In this document: positions 36,328 to 45,163 of the stretch, piece by piece
Numbering within the stretch: the stretch's first letter is position 1
Layout of the letters: each line of letters starts with the position of its first letter
NCBI RefSeq assembly: GCF_013116825.1
Contig: NZ_JABFNS010000026.1
Span: forward strand, 1 to 64,000
DNA from: Myxococcus xanthus
Lineage (GTDB): Bacteria > Myxococcota > Myxococcia > Myxococcales > Myxococcaceae
Length of the DNA: 64,000 bases
Reading direction: 5' to 3'
Notes under the pieces: generated by a model
What the model was told of the DNA's origin: nothing
Seen by the model: the letters and a program-made list of their open reading frames with translations, nothing else
Database searches by the model: none
Program-made: the position numbers and the translations under genes

Positions 36328-39300
36328 TCAGGCAGCTTCCATGGCATGGTGTTCACTCTCCACATCGGTAGGGTCAAGAGACCGGGACGTCGTAGGGGCC
36401 GCGTCCTGCGCCCAGGCGAACGCGAGCGGCAGGCCGAACAGCACCATCAGCGTCGACGCGCTCAGGCCACCGATGACTGCTCGCGCCAGGGGGGCCATCT
36501 GGTCGCCGCCCTCCCCATGCCCGATGGCCATGGGCAGCATTCCCGCGAGCATTGCCAGCGTCGTCATCAAGATGGGGCGCACGCGCAGCGATACGCCTTC
36601 GAGCGCGGCGAGGTGCGCGTTCGCGCCCGCCTTCCGGCGCTGCTCGGCGCTGGCCACCAGCAACACGCCGTTGGCGATGGAGACACCGACGGCCATGATG
36701 ATGCCCATGTAGGACTGGAGGTTGAGCGTGGAGCCGGTGAGTCGCAGCGAGATGACCGCGCCCAGCACGACGGCCGGCACCGCTGTCAGGACCACGGTGG
36801 CCAACCGGAACGACTGGAAGCTGGCCGCGAGCAGCAGGAAGACGACCAGGACCGCGACCACCAGCCCGTTGGCGAGGCTGCGCATGGTGTCGTCGAGGAC
36901 GACGGAGAGTCCCGCCAATTGCACGTTGACGCCCTTGGGCAGCTCGCCCATGGACGCAATCGCCGCCTGCACGTCGCGCCGGGCCTGCGCCAGGTCCTTG
37001 CCGTGGACATTCGCGGTCACCGAGGCGAACGCCATGGTCCCCAGGTTGTGCGTCTCCCCGTACGCGATGCCAGGGGTGATGGTCGCCACGTCTCCGAGGA
37101 CGGGGCGGCTCGCGTTCTTCAACAGCGGCACCTGCGCCAGGTCCTGCTCGCTGTTCAGCTCGCTCGCGGGCGTCTGGACCTGCACGTCGTAGGCGATGCC
37201 CATCATGCCCTCGACCCACATGTTCTTGGACGTGTAGCGCGAGGACGACGTGGACGCGGTCAGGGAGCGCGTGACGTCCTGCATGTCGATGCCCAGCTGG
37301 GCCGCGCGAATCCGGTCCACCTCCACGTTCAAGGCCGGGTAGCGCAGCGACTGCTGCACCTGCTGGTCTCGCAGATAGGCGATGCCCCGGAGCTTCTCGA
37401 GCAGCATCCCCGCGTATTTCTCGTTGACCTTCTTCTTCATCCCGGAGAACCGGACCTCGATGGGATACAGCGCGCCCTGACCGAGAATCTTCTCCGTGAT
37501 TTCCACGGGCTCGAACGCGACCTGGACATCTGGCATCGCCTCGCGCACTCGCTGCCGGATGCGCTCCTTCAGCGCGTCGATGTCGCCGACGCCGCCCTCG
37601 AAGGCGACCTGCAGGAGCGCCTCGTGGGGGCCCGCGTTGTAGAGATAGATGGGGCTGATGGCGAACGATGAGGGGTGTTGGCCCACGTAGGCCGAGGAGA
37701 TTCGGACCTTCCCGGCGCCCACGACTTCTTCGATGAGGCCCATGGCCTGGTGGACGACCTGCTCCGTCTTCTCGATTCGGGTTCCCTCCGCCGCGCGGAG
37801 CCGCAGCTGGAGTTGGCTGGAGTTGACTCGCGGCAGCACGTCCTTGCCAATGCGCTGGAGCGAGACCACCGCCAGGATGATGAGGCCTCCCACGCCGGCC
37901 GAGACGAGCAGCTTCCTGTGCGGCAGCATGCGCTCAATCACGCGGCGCACGCGCCCAGGGGGGAGGCTGGCGCCCTCACCGCCCGGGGGCGGGCCGTGCT
38001 GCTTCAGCATCCAGTTCGCCAGCACCGGCACCAGTGACTGCGAGAGCAGGAAGGAGACGACCATCGAGCACCCGATGGCCAGCGCGAGCGGCCGGAAGAG
38101 CGCCCCGGGGATTCCGCCCATCGTGAGGGCGGGCGCGAAGACAGAGAGGATGCACAGCAGGATGAGCAGCTTCGAGAAGGCGATCTCCAGGCACGCGTCC
38201 CACACCGCCACCGCCACCGCCTTGCCGCGCTGGAGGTGCTGATGGATGTTCTCGATGGTCACCGTGCTCTCGTCCACCAGGATGCCTACCGCGAGCGCCA
38301 GGCCGGCCAGGGTCATGATGTTGATGGTCTGGCCAAACAGCTTGAGGAACAGCACGCCGGAGATGATGGCGATGGGAATCGTGACGATGACGATGAGCGC
38401 GGAGCGCATGTCACGCAGGAACAGCAGGACCATCAGCCCCGTCAGCACCGCGCCGAGCACGCCCTCCGCAATCAGCCCCTTCAGGGCCCCCACGACGTAG
38501 ACGGACTGGTCGAACTCGTAGGAGATGTGCACGTCGTCGGGCAGGTTGCTCTGGATTCGGGGGATGGACTCCTTGAGCTGCTGCACCACGTTCACCGTCG
38601 AGGCATTCCCCGCCTTGGCGACGTTGAGATAGACGGAGCGCTTGCCGTTCACCAGGGCGTAGCCGGTGGCGATGTCGGCTCCGTCCTTCACGGTCGCGAC
38701 ATCCCGGACGTAGACGTTCGCCACCGAGCCCTTGAGGAGCGGGATGTTCCCGAAGTCCTCCACGGCGCGAAGGGTGCTGTTGGTCGGCGTGATGTAGCTC
38801 ATGTCACCGACGTGGACGTTCCCGGAGGGAGCTGTCACGTTCTGGCGAGCGATGGCCTCCACGACCTGTTCGGGCGTGAGGTTGTGCACGCGCAGCTTCT
38901 CCGGCTCGATGTTGATTTCAATCGTGCGCGGGCTGCCGCCGAACGGGGGCGCCGTCGTGAGGCCGGGGATGGAGATGAGGAACGGCCGTGCGGTGAAGTT
39001 GGCGATGTCCTGGAGCTGGTTGTTGGTCTTGCTCTCGCTGCGGAACACCAGCTGCCCCACCGGCTGCGACGAGGCATCGAAGCGGATGATGAAGGGGGGC
39101 GGCGCGCCGGGGGGCAGGAAAACCTGGGAGCGATTCGAGAGCGCGTTGATCTCCGCGACCGCTTGCCCCATGTCGGTGCCTTCGTAGAACGAGAGCTTCA
39201 TCAGGGTCAGGCCCTGGGAGTTCTTCGTCTCGATGTTCTTGATGCCGTTCGTGAACAGCATCATGTTCACGTACATCTTCGTGAAATACCCCTCCATCTG

Positions 39301-39471
39301 TGCCGGCGTATACCCGTTGAAGGTATGCGCGATGTAGACGACCGGGAGGTTCATCTCCGGCAGGACGTCGACCTTGATGTCTCCGGCCGCACGCACACCG
39401 AAGAAGACCATGGCGACGACCAGCACGAGGACGGTGACGGGCCTTCGTAGGGAGACCTTCAGGATGCTCAT
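36328..39471 (-). CDS. RND family efflux permease with atypical proton-relay residues
   Basis: A 1047-residue inner-membrane pump of the AcrB/MexF superfamily with 12 helices and two large periplasmic loops. The fourth helix has GILVDES, so the usual Asp-Asp pair is Asp400-Glu401. In the tenth helix the segment GVSIANG has Ala933 where AcrB has its essential lysine. These changes suggest a divergent coupling mechanism or subfamily. The HME heavy-metal methionines of CusA are not evident. The start overlaps the TolC gene stop by four bases and the stop is one base before the adaptor start. The substrate is unknown. Confidence 0.9.
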   Translation of the reverse strand: MSILKVSLRRPVTVLVLVVAMVFFGVRAAGDIKVDVLPEMNLPVVYIAHTFNGYTPAQMEGYFTKMYVNMMLFTNGIKNIETKNSQGLTLMKLSFYEGTDMGQAVAEINALSNRSQVFLPPGAPPPFIIRFDASSQPVGQLVFRSESKTNNQLQDIANFTARPFLISIPGLTTAPPFGGSPRTIEINIEPEKLRVHNLTPEQVVEAIARQNVTAPSGNVHVGDMSYITPTNSTLRAVEDFGNIPLLKGSVANVYVRDVATVKDGADIATGYALVNGKRSVYLNVAKAGNASTVNVVQQLKESIPRIQSNLPDDVHISYEFDQSVYVVGALKGLIAEGVLGAVLTGLMVLLFLRDMRSALIVIVTIPIAIISGVLFLKLFGQTINIMTLAGLALAVGILVDESTVTIENIHQHLQRGKAVAVAVWDACLEIAFSKLLILLCILSVFAPALTMGGIPGALFRPLALAIGCSMVVSFLLSQSLVPVLANWMLKQHGPPPGGEGASLPPGRVRRVIERMLPHRKLLVSAGVGGLIILAVVSLQRIGKDVLPRVNSSQLQLRLRAAEGTRIEKTEQVVHQAMGLIEEVVGAGKVRISSAYVGQHPSSFAISPIYLYNAGPHEALLQVAFEGGVGDIDALKERIRQRVREAMPDVQVAFEPVEITEKILGQGALYPIEVRFSGMKKKVNEKYAGMLLEKLRGIAYLRDQQVQQSLRYPALNVEVDRIRAAQLGIDMQDVTRSLTASTSSSRYTSKNMWVEGMMGIAYDVQVQTPASELNSEQDLAQVPLLKNASRPVLGDVATITPGIAYGETHNLGTMAFASVTANVHGKDLAQARRDVQAAIASMGELPKGVNVQLAGLSVVLDDTMRSLANGLVVAVLVVFLLLAASFQSFRLATVVLTAVPAVVLGAVISLRLTGSTLNLQSYMGIIMAVGVSIANGVLLVASAEQRRKAGANAHLAALEGVSLRVRPILMTTLAMLAGMLPMAIGHGEGGDQMAPLARAVIGGLSASTLMVLFGLPLAFAWAQDAAPTTSRSLDPTDVESEHHAMEAA

Positions 39472-40901
39472 TGCTTCTTCACTCCACGGACCTGCTGCAG
39501 GAATTCGTTGAGGTCACCGGTCGCGGCAGACTTGAGGAGGAGGGCTTGCCAGATGCCGTTCTGGGCGACCTCGAGGTCGACCTCTCCCCGGGTCGCGGAG
39601 AAGGTCGCCTGGGTGAGCTCGACAATCGTCCCGAGCCCGCTGTCGTAGCGGGCCTTGCTCTGCCGGAACCCCTCCTCGGCGGCGTCCCGCTGCAACACGG
39701 CGTGGTGGCTCACCTCTCGCGCCAGGGTGAACTTGTGCTCGGCGAAGCGCGCCTGGGCAACCAGCTCCTGGGTGGCCAGCTCCTGCTCCTGGCGGAGCGC
39801 GCGGGTGCGCGCGTCCCGCGCTGCCTCGCTGGAGAAGCTGCGCAGCACGGAGGCCAGGTTCCAGCTCAACCCCAACCCGACAAGGGTGTTGCCCCGGTCG
39901 ATGCCGACCCCGTTGAGGTACCCGCTCGAGAACGCGCCCGGGTCCTGCGCGTAGTTGGAGCGAAAGCCCGAGCCGCGCCCCTGCAACATGCCGAAGGCGA
40001 AGAGCGTGGGCAGGCGCTCGGCCGCGGCCACCTTCTTCTCCTGCTCACCGCGGAGGACCTGCCCTTCGTGCACCGCGAGGACGGGATGCCCGGGCGCGAC
40101 GTGCGCTGGCGCGCCGGGCTCGGGCGTCGACTGGTGGAACGTCGGCTCGAGCTGGAACTCGCGAAACGGAACGCCCATCAGGACCGCAAGCTCCTTCGAC
40201 GCCAGGAGCTCGGCGTCATAGGCCTTGAGCTGGAGGGACCTGGCGCTGGCGAGTTCGGCGCGCGCGAAGGAGACATCCACCCCGGGGACCAATCCGTTCT
40301 CGGCGTGGCTCTGGACGGACTCGAGCACGACCCCGAAGCGAGCCACGCTCTGCTTCTGGATGTGGGTGATGCGCTGAGCAGTCGATAGGTTGAGGTACGC
40401 GTGGGCGACGCGAACCCCATGCTGGAACCGCGCGAGCTCGAGCTCGCGCTGTTTCAGTTCGTGCGTCCTCTCCGACAGCTCAATCTGCCGGTCGAGACGG
40501 CCGAAGGTGGAGACGTTCCAGTGGACGAGCACCGAGTACAAGGCGCCGAATGCCGCGTTCCAGTTCTGCTCCGGCAACGCGAGACTGGTTGATGCATTGG
40601 AGGGGCCGCCAGGATGATAGAGCGTCCCATGCAGAGCATTCACGGTGCCGAACGTCTGCTGCGCCGATAGCACGACGTCGGGGAGATAGCTCTTCCGGGT
40701 GTATGACACATCATGCTCGGCCGCGTCGCGACGAGACTGCTTCGCGCGGAGGTCGCCGTAGTTGTGCAGCGCGGTGTCCAATGACTCGCGCAGGGTCAGC
40801 GTTTGAGCCGAGGCTTCGGCCGGAGATAAGGCAAAGGCGAGCACGGCGCCGAAGCCTGAAATGGCGGCGGCGCCACGCGAGAGCAATGCAAACCCGTACA
40901 C
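39468..40901 (-). CDS. TolC-family outer membrane efflux protein
   Basis: A 477-residue outer-membrane channel with a signal peptide (about 1-32, ending EASAQ) and two TolC-type coiled repeats; GLVPGVDVSFARAELASAR and YDSGLGTIVELTQATFS are the paired conserved segments. I choose GTG 40901 because AAGGAG lies five bases upstream; the frame extends seven codons to a GTG at 40922 that lacks a ribosome binding site. It is the first gene of the pump operon. The 156-base gap upstream separates it from the TRASH-like lipoprotein. Confidence 0.87.
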   Translation of the reverse strand: MYGFALLSRGAAAISGFGAVLAFALSPAEASAQTLTLRESLDTALHNYGDLRAKQSRRDAAEHDVSYTRKSYLPDVVLSAQQTFGTVNALHGTLYHPGGPSNASTSLALPEQNWNAAFGALYSVLVHWNVSTFGRLDRQIELSERTHELKQRELELARFQHGVRVAHAYLNLSTAQRITHIQKQSVARFGVVLESVQSHAENGLVPGVDVSFARAELASARSLQLKAYDAELLASKELAVLMGVPFREFQLEPTFHQSTPEPGAPAHVAPGHPVLAVHEGQVLRGEQEKKVAAAERLPTLFAFGMLQGRGSGFRSNYAQDPGAFSSGYLNGVGIDRGNTLVGLGLSWNLASVLRSFSSEAARDARTRALRQEQELATQELVAQARFAEHKFTLAREVSHHAVLQRDAAEEGFRQSKARYDSGLGTIVELTQATFSATRGEVDLEVAQNGIWQALLLKSAATGDLNEFLQQVRGVKKQ

Positions 40902-41057
40902 GACATCTCCTTGGTGATTCACGCACAGCGACGAGGTGCGCCGAGCCTGCCGTCCGCGGATGCGTGCGAGCGAACTGGCTGACTCGACGCGTTCCTAGGC
41001 GCGTCAGGTGTGGAGCGTGACACCTTGAGAGTCGTTGGGGGCCGACGGGGGCTGGCC

Positions 41058-41489
41058 TTACCGGGACGTCCCCGCGGCCTGACGCGCGTAGGCGGCGAAG
41101 GTCTGGTCGTTCTCGAAGTAGAGCGCGGTGTTGTCCTGGGTGATGCCGATGACGGCCGTCGCCTTGTCCACGGGCCGCTGACTCACCGGGTCCGTCGCGG
41201 TCCGGAACGTCGCGTCATTCGCGAGCCGGTCCTTGCACATCTCGCAACAGCCGTAATACGTGCGCCCGCTGACCTCGACCGGTATCTGTGGCTGCCCCAT
41301 GTGCTGGTCGTTCACCATGCAGACAAGGCTGCGGTCCGTGACGAGGGTGAGGTGACCTTGCTGCCCCGCACCCTGTTCAAGGACTGGAGATGCTGGCGTC
41401 ACCTTCATGGTGGGCGCTGCCTGCTGCTTACAGGCCCCGGCGAGCATCATCAGTCCCACTGCAGTCCAGATACTGGCTCTCATCGTCAT
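41058..41489 (-). CDS. TRASH/YHS-like metal-binding lipoprotein
   Basis: A 143-residue predicted lipoprotein (acylated Cys20 in LAGAC). The core has Cys57 in the segment VCMVNDQHMG, then GRTYYGCCEMCKDRL with Cys81, Cys82 and Cys85. This resembles the YHS/TRASH treble-clef used to bind copper or other soft metals. The family assignment rests on spacing, since the first motif has one Cys rather than the usual pair. AGGGAGAC stands directly before the ATG. Its position between the sigma-factor pair and the RND pump suggests it hands metal to, or senses metal for, the efflux system. Confidence 0.72.
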   Translation of the reverse strand: MTMRASIWTAVGLMMLAGACKQQAAPTMKVTPASPVLEQGAGQQGHLTLVTDRSLVCMVNDQHMGQPQIPVEVSGRTYYGCCEMCKDRLANDATFRTATDPVSQRPVDKATAVIGITQDNTALYFENDQTFAAYARQAAGTSR

Positions 41490-41642
41490 GTCTCCCTGTG
41501 GAGGGTCTCCGCCAAGCCGGAGTTCACGATTCTCGAGCGGCCGAACGCCTCATGACCCGGCGGCGCCCCGCGCTCCGAGGAAATTCTGGGCGACGGTGCG
41601 AGTCCGCGCATCGGCGAGCGTTCGAGAATCAGATGCGTTTGT

Positions 41643-42194
41643 TCAGGAGTCTCTCTGGCCGAACGCGCGACGCAAGAGGCCAGGAACAATCCCTGCTCCG
41701 AAGCCCATGCCAAGCCCGACGATACCCGATGCGCCCATGCACGCGCAGCCCATGGCGCCGGTCAGTAGCGCGAGCCCGGAGGCGGAGACCCAGAACCAGG
41801 GGCCTGCGCGACGCTGGAGGCTGACCCCCGACACGGCCATGCCCGCGACCACACCGCCGAGCACACACGCGGGGATGCACAGGTAGGAGCAGTTGGCTGT
41901 GCCACAGGTGTGGATGGCGCCGGTGCCGAGCGCGAGGGCGAGCGGGACGAGTCCCGCGATGACGCCAGGCAGGAACGCCTTCTGCGCATCGCGGCCATGC
42001 CAGAGCATCAGCGCACCCGTCAGCACGGTCGCCAGGCCGAACGTGAGCGGTGGCGCGGGCCGGCTCGCGAGAAGGGCGGCAATCGCGCTGATGACGACAA
42101 TCGGGAGCACGCCCACGAGCGCGCGTCGCAGCCTCGCGAGCTCGTAGGTCCGGCGCACCCGTCGTTGAAGCCGTTGGAGGTCAGTCGAGCCCAT
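41643..42194 (-). CDS. Cys-rich multi-pass membrane protein, possible anti-sigma partner
   Basis: A 183-residue protein: a basic cytoplasmic N-terminus (about 1-25) and five or six membrane helices. Two cysteine clusters lie at helix ends (THCGTANCSYLCIPAC-type around 95-110, and GCACMG around 148-153). The ATG at 42194 has a perfect AGGAGG and overlaps the sigma-factor gene by 14 bases, so the two are coupled. A membrane protein coupled to an ECF factor is usually its anti-sigma factor. The Cys clusters could sense metal or redox state. Neither role is shown by family match. Confidence 0.68.
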   Translation of the reverse strand: MGSTDLQRLQRRVRRTYELARLRRALVGVLPIVVISAIAALLASRPAPPLTFGLATVLTGALMLWHGRDAQKAFLPGVIAGLVPLALALGTGAIHTCGTANCSYLCIPACVLGGVVAGMAVSGVSLQRRAGPWFWVSASGLALLTGAMGCACMGASGIVGLGMGFGAGIVPGLLRRAFGQRDS

Positions 42195-42714
42195 AGAGCC
42201 TCCTGAAAGTCGTTCGGAGCCGGTCCAGTGCGCGCTCACGGCGCTTTCGCAGCGTGGCGCCAGAGACCGACGCGGCCTCGTCCCAGAACGTGGCGATGAG
42301 CACCTCGCGGTCCAACTCCGAGAGCTCTCCCAGGGCGGCTATCGCGGCGGCGGTCAGGTCCCGCTGGAGGAACTCCTCCTCCGCGTGAGGTCCGGCGCAC
42401 GAGGGCATGGCGTCCTCGTGGGATTCGCGCCGGCGAGCTCGGCGGCGCGCCAGGGTCCGGCACTCCCAGCCCGCGATGGCGAGGGCCCAGGGCATCGCCG
42501 GACGGGTCTTGTCGAAGTCGGAGGCGCGTTCGAGAATCTTGTGCATCGCTTCCTGGCCGGCGTCAGCGGCGTCTGCTTCGTTCCTGAGCAGGCTCAGGCA
42601 TAGCTTCTGGATGGGGTCCCAGAGCAACTCGAAGACACGCGTGAACGCGCCCCGGTCGCCCTCGGCGAGCCGTGCCATCAGCGCATCGAGTTCGGAGACC
42701 GTGCGCACGCTCAT
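42181..42714 (-). CDS. ECF-type RNA polymerase sigma factor
   Basis: A 177-residue sigma-70 family protein with region 2 (about 10-85; the DxxQE core reads DAADAGQEAMHKIL) and region 4 (about 120-175; LSELDREVLIATFWDE and a helix-turn-helix). It lacks the C-terminal Cys-rich domain of the copper-responsive CorE-type factors. It heads a same-strand series with the Cys-rich membrane protein, TRASH-like lipoprotein and RND pump, and may drive them. No promoter consensus can be called without knowing its group. Confidence 0.88.
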   Translation of the reverse strand: MSVRTVSELDALMARLAEGDRGAFTRVFELLWDPIQKLCLSLLRNEADAADAGQEAMHKILERASDFDKTRPAMPWALAIAGWECRTLARRRARRRESHEDAMPSCAGPHAEEEFLQRDLTAAAIAALGELSELDREVLIATFWDEAASVSGATLRKRRERALDRLRTTFRRLYGLD

Positions 42715-43128
42715 GCTGAAGGCTTCCGGTTCAGGCCCGTACCTCGAGGGAAATCACGCTGCTCCCCAGTGAAGCGTTCAACCCAGCGGCATCGGGGCAC
42801 GAGCAGGAGCCCTCCGGCCCGTGCAAACGACCTGTTCCTGCTCCGGCGCGAAGTCAACAGCGGTATGCATCAAGAAGGTTCCCTGGGACGGACCTCATGC
42901 CGTCCTCGCCCCTTCTAGGCGGCACGGGCGATGCGCGTGACAGGCCTTCGTTCGAATTTCCCGGAGATGGCGCAAGGCGTCCCGTCACCCAGGCGCCCTC
43001 CTGGCAGAGGGCCGGACCTTCCCTCCCTGGGCAGCCCGGTCGATTTCCTGCAACGGTGTCGCCCGGCCGGTCTCTCCCTGTCAGGAGGGGGTGTTCATTG
43101 CCCCACCGTGACTGCTCGGGAGGACGAC
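42715..43128. other. divergent intergenic region, sigma factor / lipoprotein
   Basis: A 414-base region between two divergent genes, expected to hold both promoters and possibly the sigma factor's own. I see no clear operator, hairpin or reading frame of quality. GGGAGGACGAC at its right end is the ribosome binding site of the lipoprotein gene. Confidence 0.4.
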
Positions 43129-43692
43129 ATGAAGGCGATGACGCGGTACCTGGTGCTTTTCTCCATGCTGGTGGTGGGGTGTGGTGACTCGAACGAAGGT
43201 GATGGGGACTCCGCGCTCAAGTGCGACGCGATAGGGTGGTGTACCTCGTGGGAGTCGGACCAGGCGGCGGTGACGGACGCCCCCGCGCTGAAGGGCGGCT
43301 CGGTGTCTGATGGGCTGTACCGCCTGGAGCGCGGCTCGGAGGACGCGCGTGCCCTTCTCTTCAAGGGCAAGTCCGTCCTCAAGGTGGGCGGTAGCTGGGG
43401 GAACATCCTGGGGACCTGGAAGGTGGATGGGAGCCACCTGGTCATCACCACGACGAGTTCCTGCTACGGGACCAGGGAGGATTCCTTCAACGAGACCTTC
43501 CGTTATGCGTTCGCCGTCAAGGGGGACACGCTGTACCTGCACGAGGACGAGTTCGAGGACATGCCCATCATGGCCTGGCGCAAGGTGGACTCGCTCTGTC
43601 AGGAGAACGCCTCGTTCAACTGCAAGGTGAGCAACTGCACCTGCAAGTACGTGGCGAACTCGTCCTTCGATACTTCGGAAAGGTGCTTCTGA
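43129..43692 (+). CDS. Cys-rich lipoprotein of unknown function
   Basis: A 187-residue lipoprotein with Cys18 in LVVGC as lipid site. The mature part has eight or more cysteines (KCDAIGWC, SSCYG, SLCQE, FNCKVSNCTCKY and a terminal RCF), pointing to several disulfides and an extracytoplasmic location. A lipocalin-like sheet is suggested by alternating patterns (GGSWGNILGTWKVDGSHLVI). No family recognised. ATG 43129 has GGGAGG at seven bases and no other start gives a signal peptide. It is convergent with the aldo/keto reductase. Confidence 0.75.
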   Translation: MKAMTRYLVLFSMLVVGCGDSNEGDGDSALKCDAIGWCTSWESDQAAVTDAPALKGGSVSDGLYRLERGSEDARALLFKGKSVLKVGGSWGNILGTWKVDGSHLVITTTSSCYGTREDSFNETFRYAFAVKGDTLYLHEDEFEDMPIMAWRKVDSLCQENASFNCKVSNCTCKYVANSSFDTSERCF

Positions 43693-43734
43693 GCCAGGAC
43701 GTCACGGGCCTCGGGCAAGGCCGGGGCCCGCGGG

Positions 43735-44760
43735 TCAGACGGGTGCCCCTGGCCGCTCGCCCGATTCTTCCGGACGCCGCGCCGGGGGCGCCATGAACTC
43801 GGGGCCTACGGGTTCGGGCACGGATTCGTTCACCACCGAGTCCGTGTACGTCAGGGCCTCGTCGTCGAGTCTCCAGCCCATCACGTCTCGCAGCGGCTCC
43901 AGCTCGCCGGGGTGGCGGGCTCCCCACAGCGCCACTGTGACGCCGGGCTGGTCCAGCACCCAGCGGACCGCGAATGGGAGCACGCCCTTGTCGTAGCGCT
44001 CGCGCGCGAACTGCGCGAGCCGCTGGACGGCCTGCAGGTACTGCGCGTAGCGCGGAGGCAGGAACTTGGGGTCGGTCTGTCGCAGGTCGTCTCCTTCGAA
44101 CCTTGTGTTCTCGTTCATCGTCCCGGTCAGGAGTCCTCGGCAGAGTGCGCCGTAGGTGAGGGTGGCCACGCCATTCGTGCGGCACCAGGGGATGATGTCC
44201 TCCAGGGCTTCCCGCTCGAAGAGGTTGAGCGGGGGCTGCGCCGAGGCGAGCGGCGCCACACGCCGGAATCGCTCCATCGCCTCGATGGAGTAGTTGGAGA
44301 CGCCGACCGCGCGGACCTTTCCGGCGCGCTGGAGGTCGAGCAGCGCCTGGGCAGTCTCCTCATAGGGCGTGGAGAAGTCCGGCCAATGGACCTGGTAGAG
44401 GTCGACGTAGTCGGTGCGCAGGCGCCGCAGCGAGACCTCGAGCTCCTGGATGACCTGTTGTCGCGATGAGTTGCGGATGACTCCGTCCCCGCGCCGCTCC
44501 AGGCCCACCTTGGTTGCCACGACGACCTGCTCACGCCCGCCTCGTTCAGCGAGCGCCCTGCCCACGACTTCCTCGGAGTGCCCAAAGCCGTATGCCGGCG
44601 CGGTGTCGATGAGCGTGATGCCCAGGTCGAGCGCCGCGTGGATGGTCCGCACCGACTCGTCGTCGTCGGTGCCGCCCCACTGCGACCCGCCCATGGCCCA
44701 GGTACCCAGGCCCACGCGGCTGGGAGGGGGTGAAATGCCGAGAATCGATGCGTACTCCAT
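43735..44760 (-). CDS. aldo/keto reductase
   Basis: A 341-residue NADPH-dependent oxidoreductase of the AKR superfamily, TIM-barrel. The catalytic tetrad is visible in order: Asp and Tyr in DTAPAYGFGHSEE, Lys in VATKVGLE, His in YQVHWPDF. Substrate is not predictable; relatives act on small aldehydes or sugars. ATG 44760 is set by GGAGGAG just upstream and by the family start. It stands alone and is divergent from glucose dehydrogenase. Confidence 0.9.
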   Translation of the reverse strand: MEYASILGISPPPSRVGLGTWAMGGSQWGGTDDDESVRTIHAALDLGITLIDTAPAYGFGHSEEVVGRALAERGGREQVVVATKVGLERRGDGVIRNSSRQQVIQELEVSLRRLRTDYVDLYQVHWPDFSTPYEETAQALLDLQRAGKVRAVGVSNYSIEAMERFRRVAPLASAQPPLNLFEREALEDIIPWCRTNGVATLTYGALCRGLLTGTMNENTRFEGDDLRQTDPKFLPPRYAQYLQAVQRLAQFARERYDKGVLPFAVRWVLDQPGVTVALWGARHPGELEPLRDVMGWRLDDEALTYTDSVVNESVPEPVGPEFMAPPARRPEESGERPGAPV

Positions 44761-45163
44761 GGCGCTCCTCCGTGTGCGTATTGCTGCCCTCGTGCGGGGG
44801 CTCATCCGGGGGCGGCGCGGCTTCGGGGCTGGCGTTCAGGATGGATGGTGCTTCGGCGGTGTCGCTCCGCCGTCCCCGGATGAGCGCCCGGCCGGCAGGC
44901 GGGGGGCCTCTTCGGGTTTGCATCGTCGTCCCACCAGGCCTGGCTGCGAAACGCCCCCCTCGTGTCATTCGTCGTCCTGGCACATCGGTGTGCACCGCTC
45001 TCCTGCGAATCAAGCTGTCGCCTGGCGAGGGCAGGGAGCCGACTCGCACTGCCCGGCTGACGTGGGCGTGGAACTGCCGCACGGTGCGGCTGTCCGGCCC
45101 CTGCTTTCCATCGCGAGGGCGTGCCTATTTGAAAGACAGACCCGTCAATGAGCGAGGTGCGGC
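44761..45163. other. divergent intergenic region, aldo/keto reductase / glucose dehydrogenase
   Basis: A 403-base region between divergent oxidoreductase genes. Frames through it are broken or arginine-rich and not gene-like. Promoters for both sides are expected here, but no operator or repeat stands out. Confidence 0.4.
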
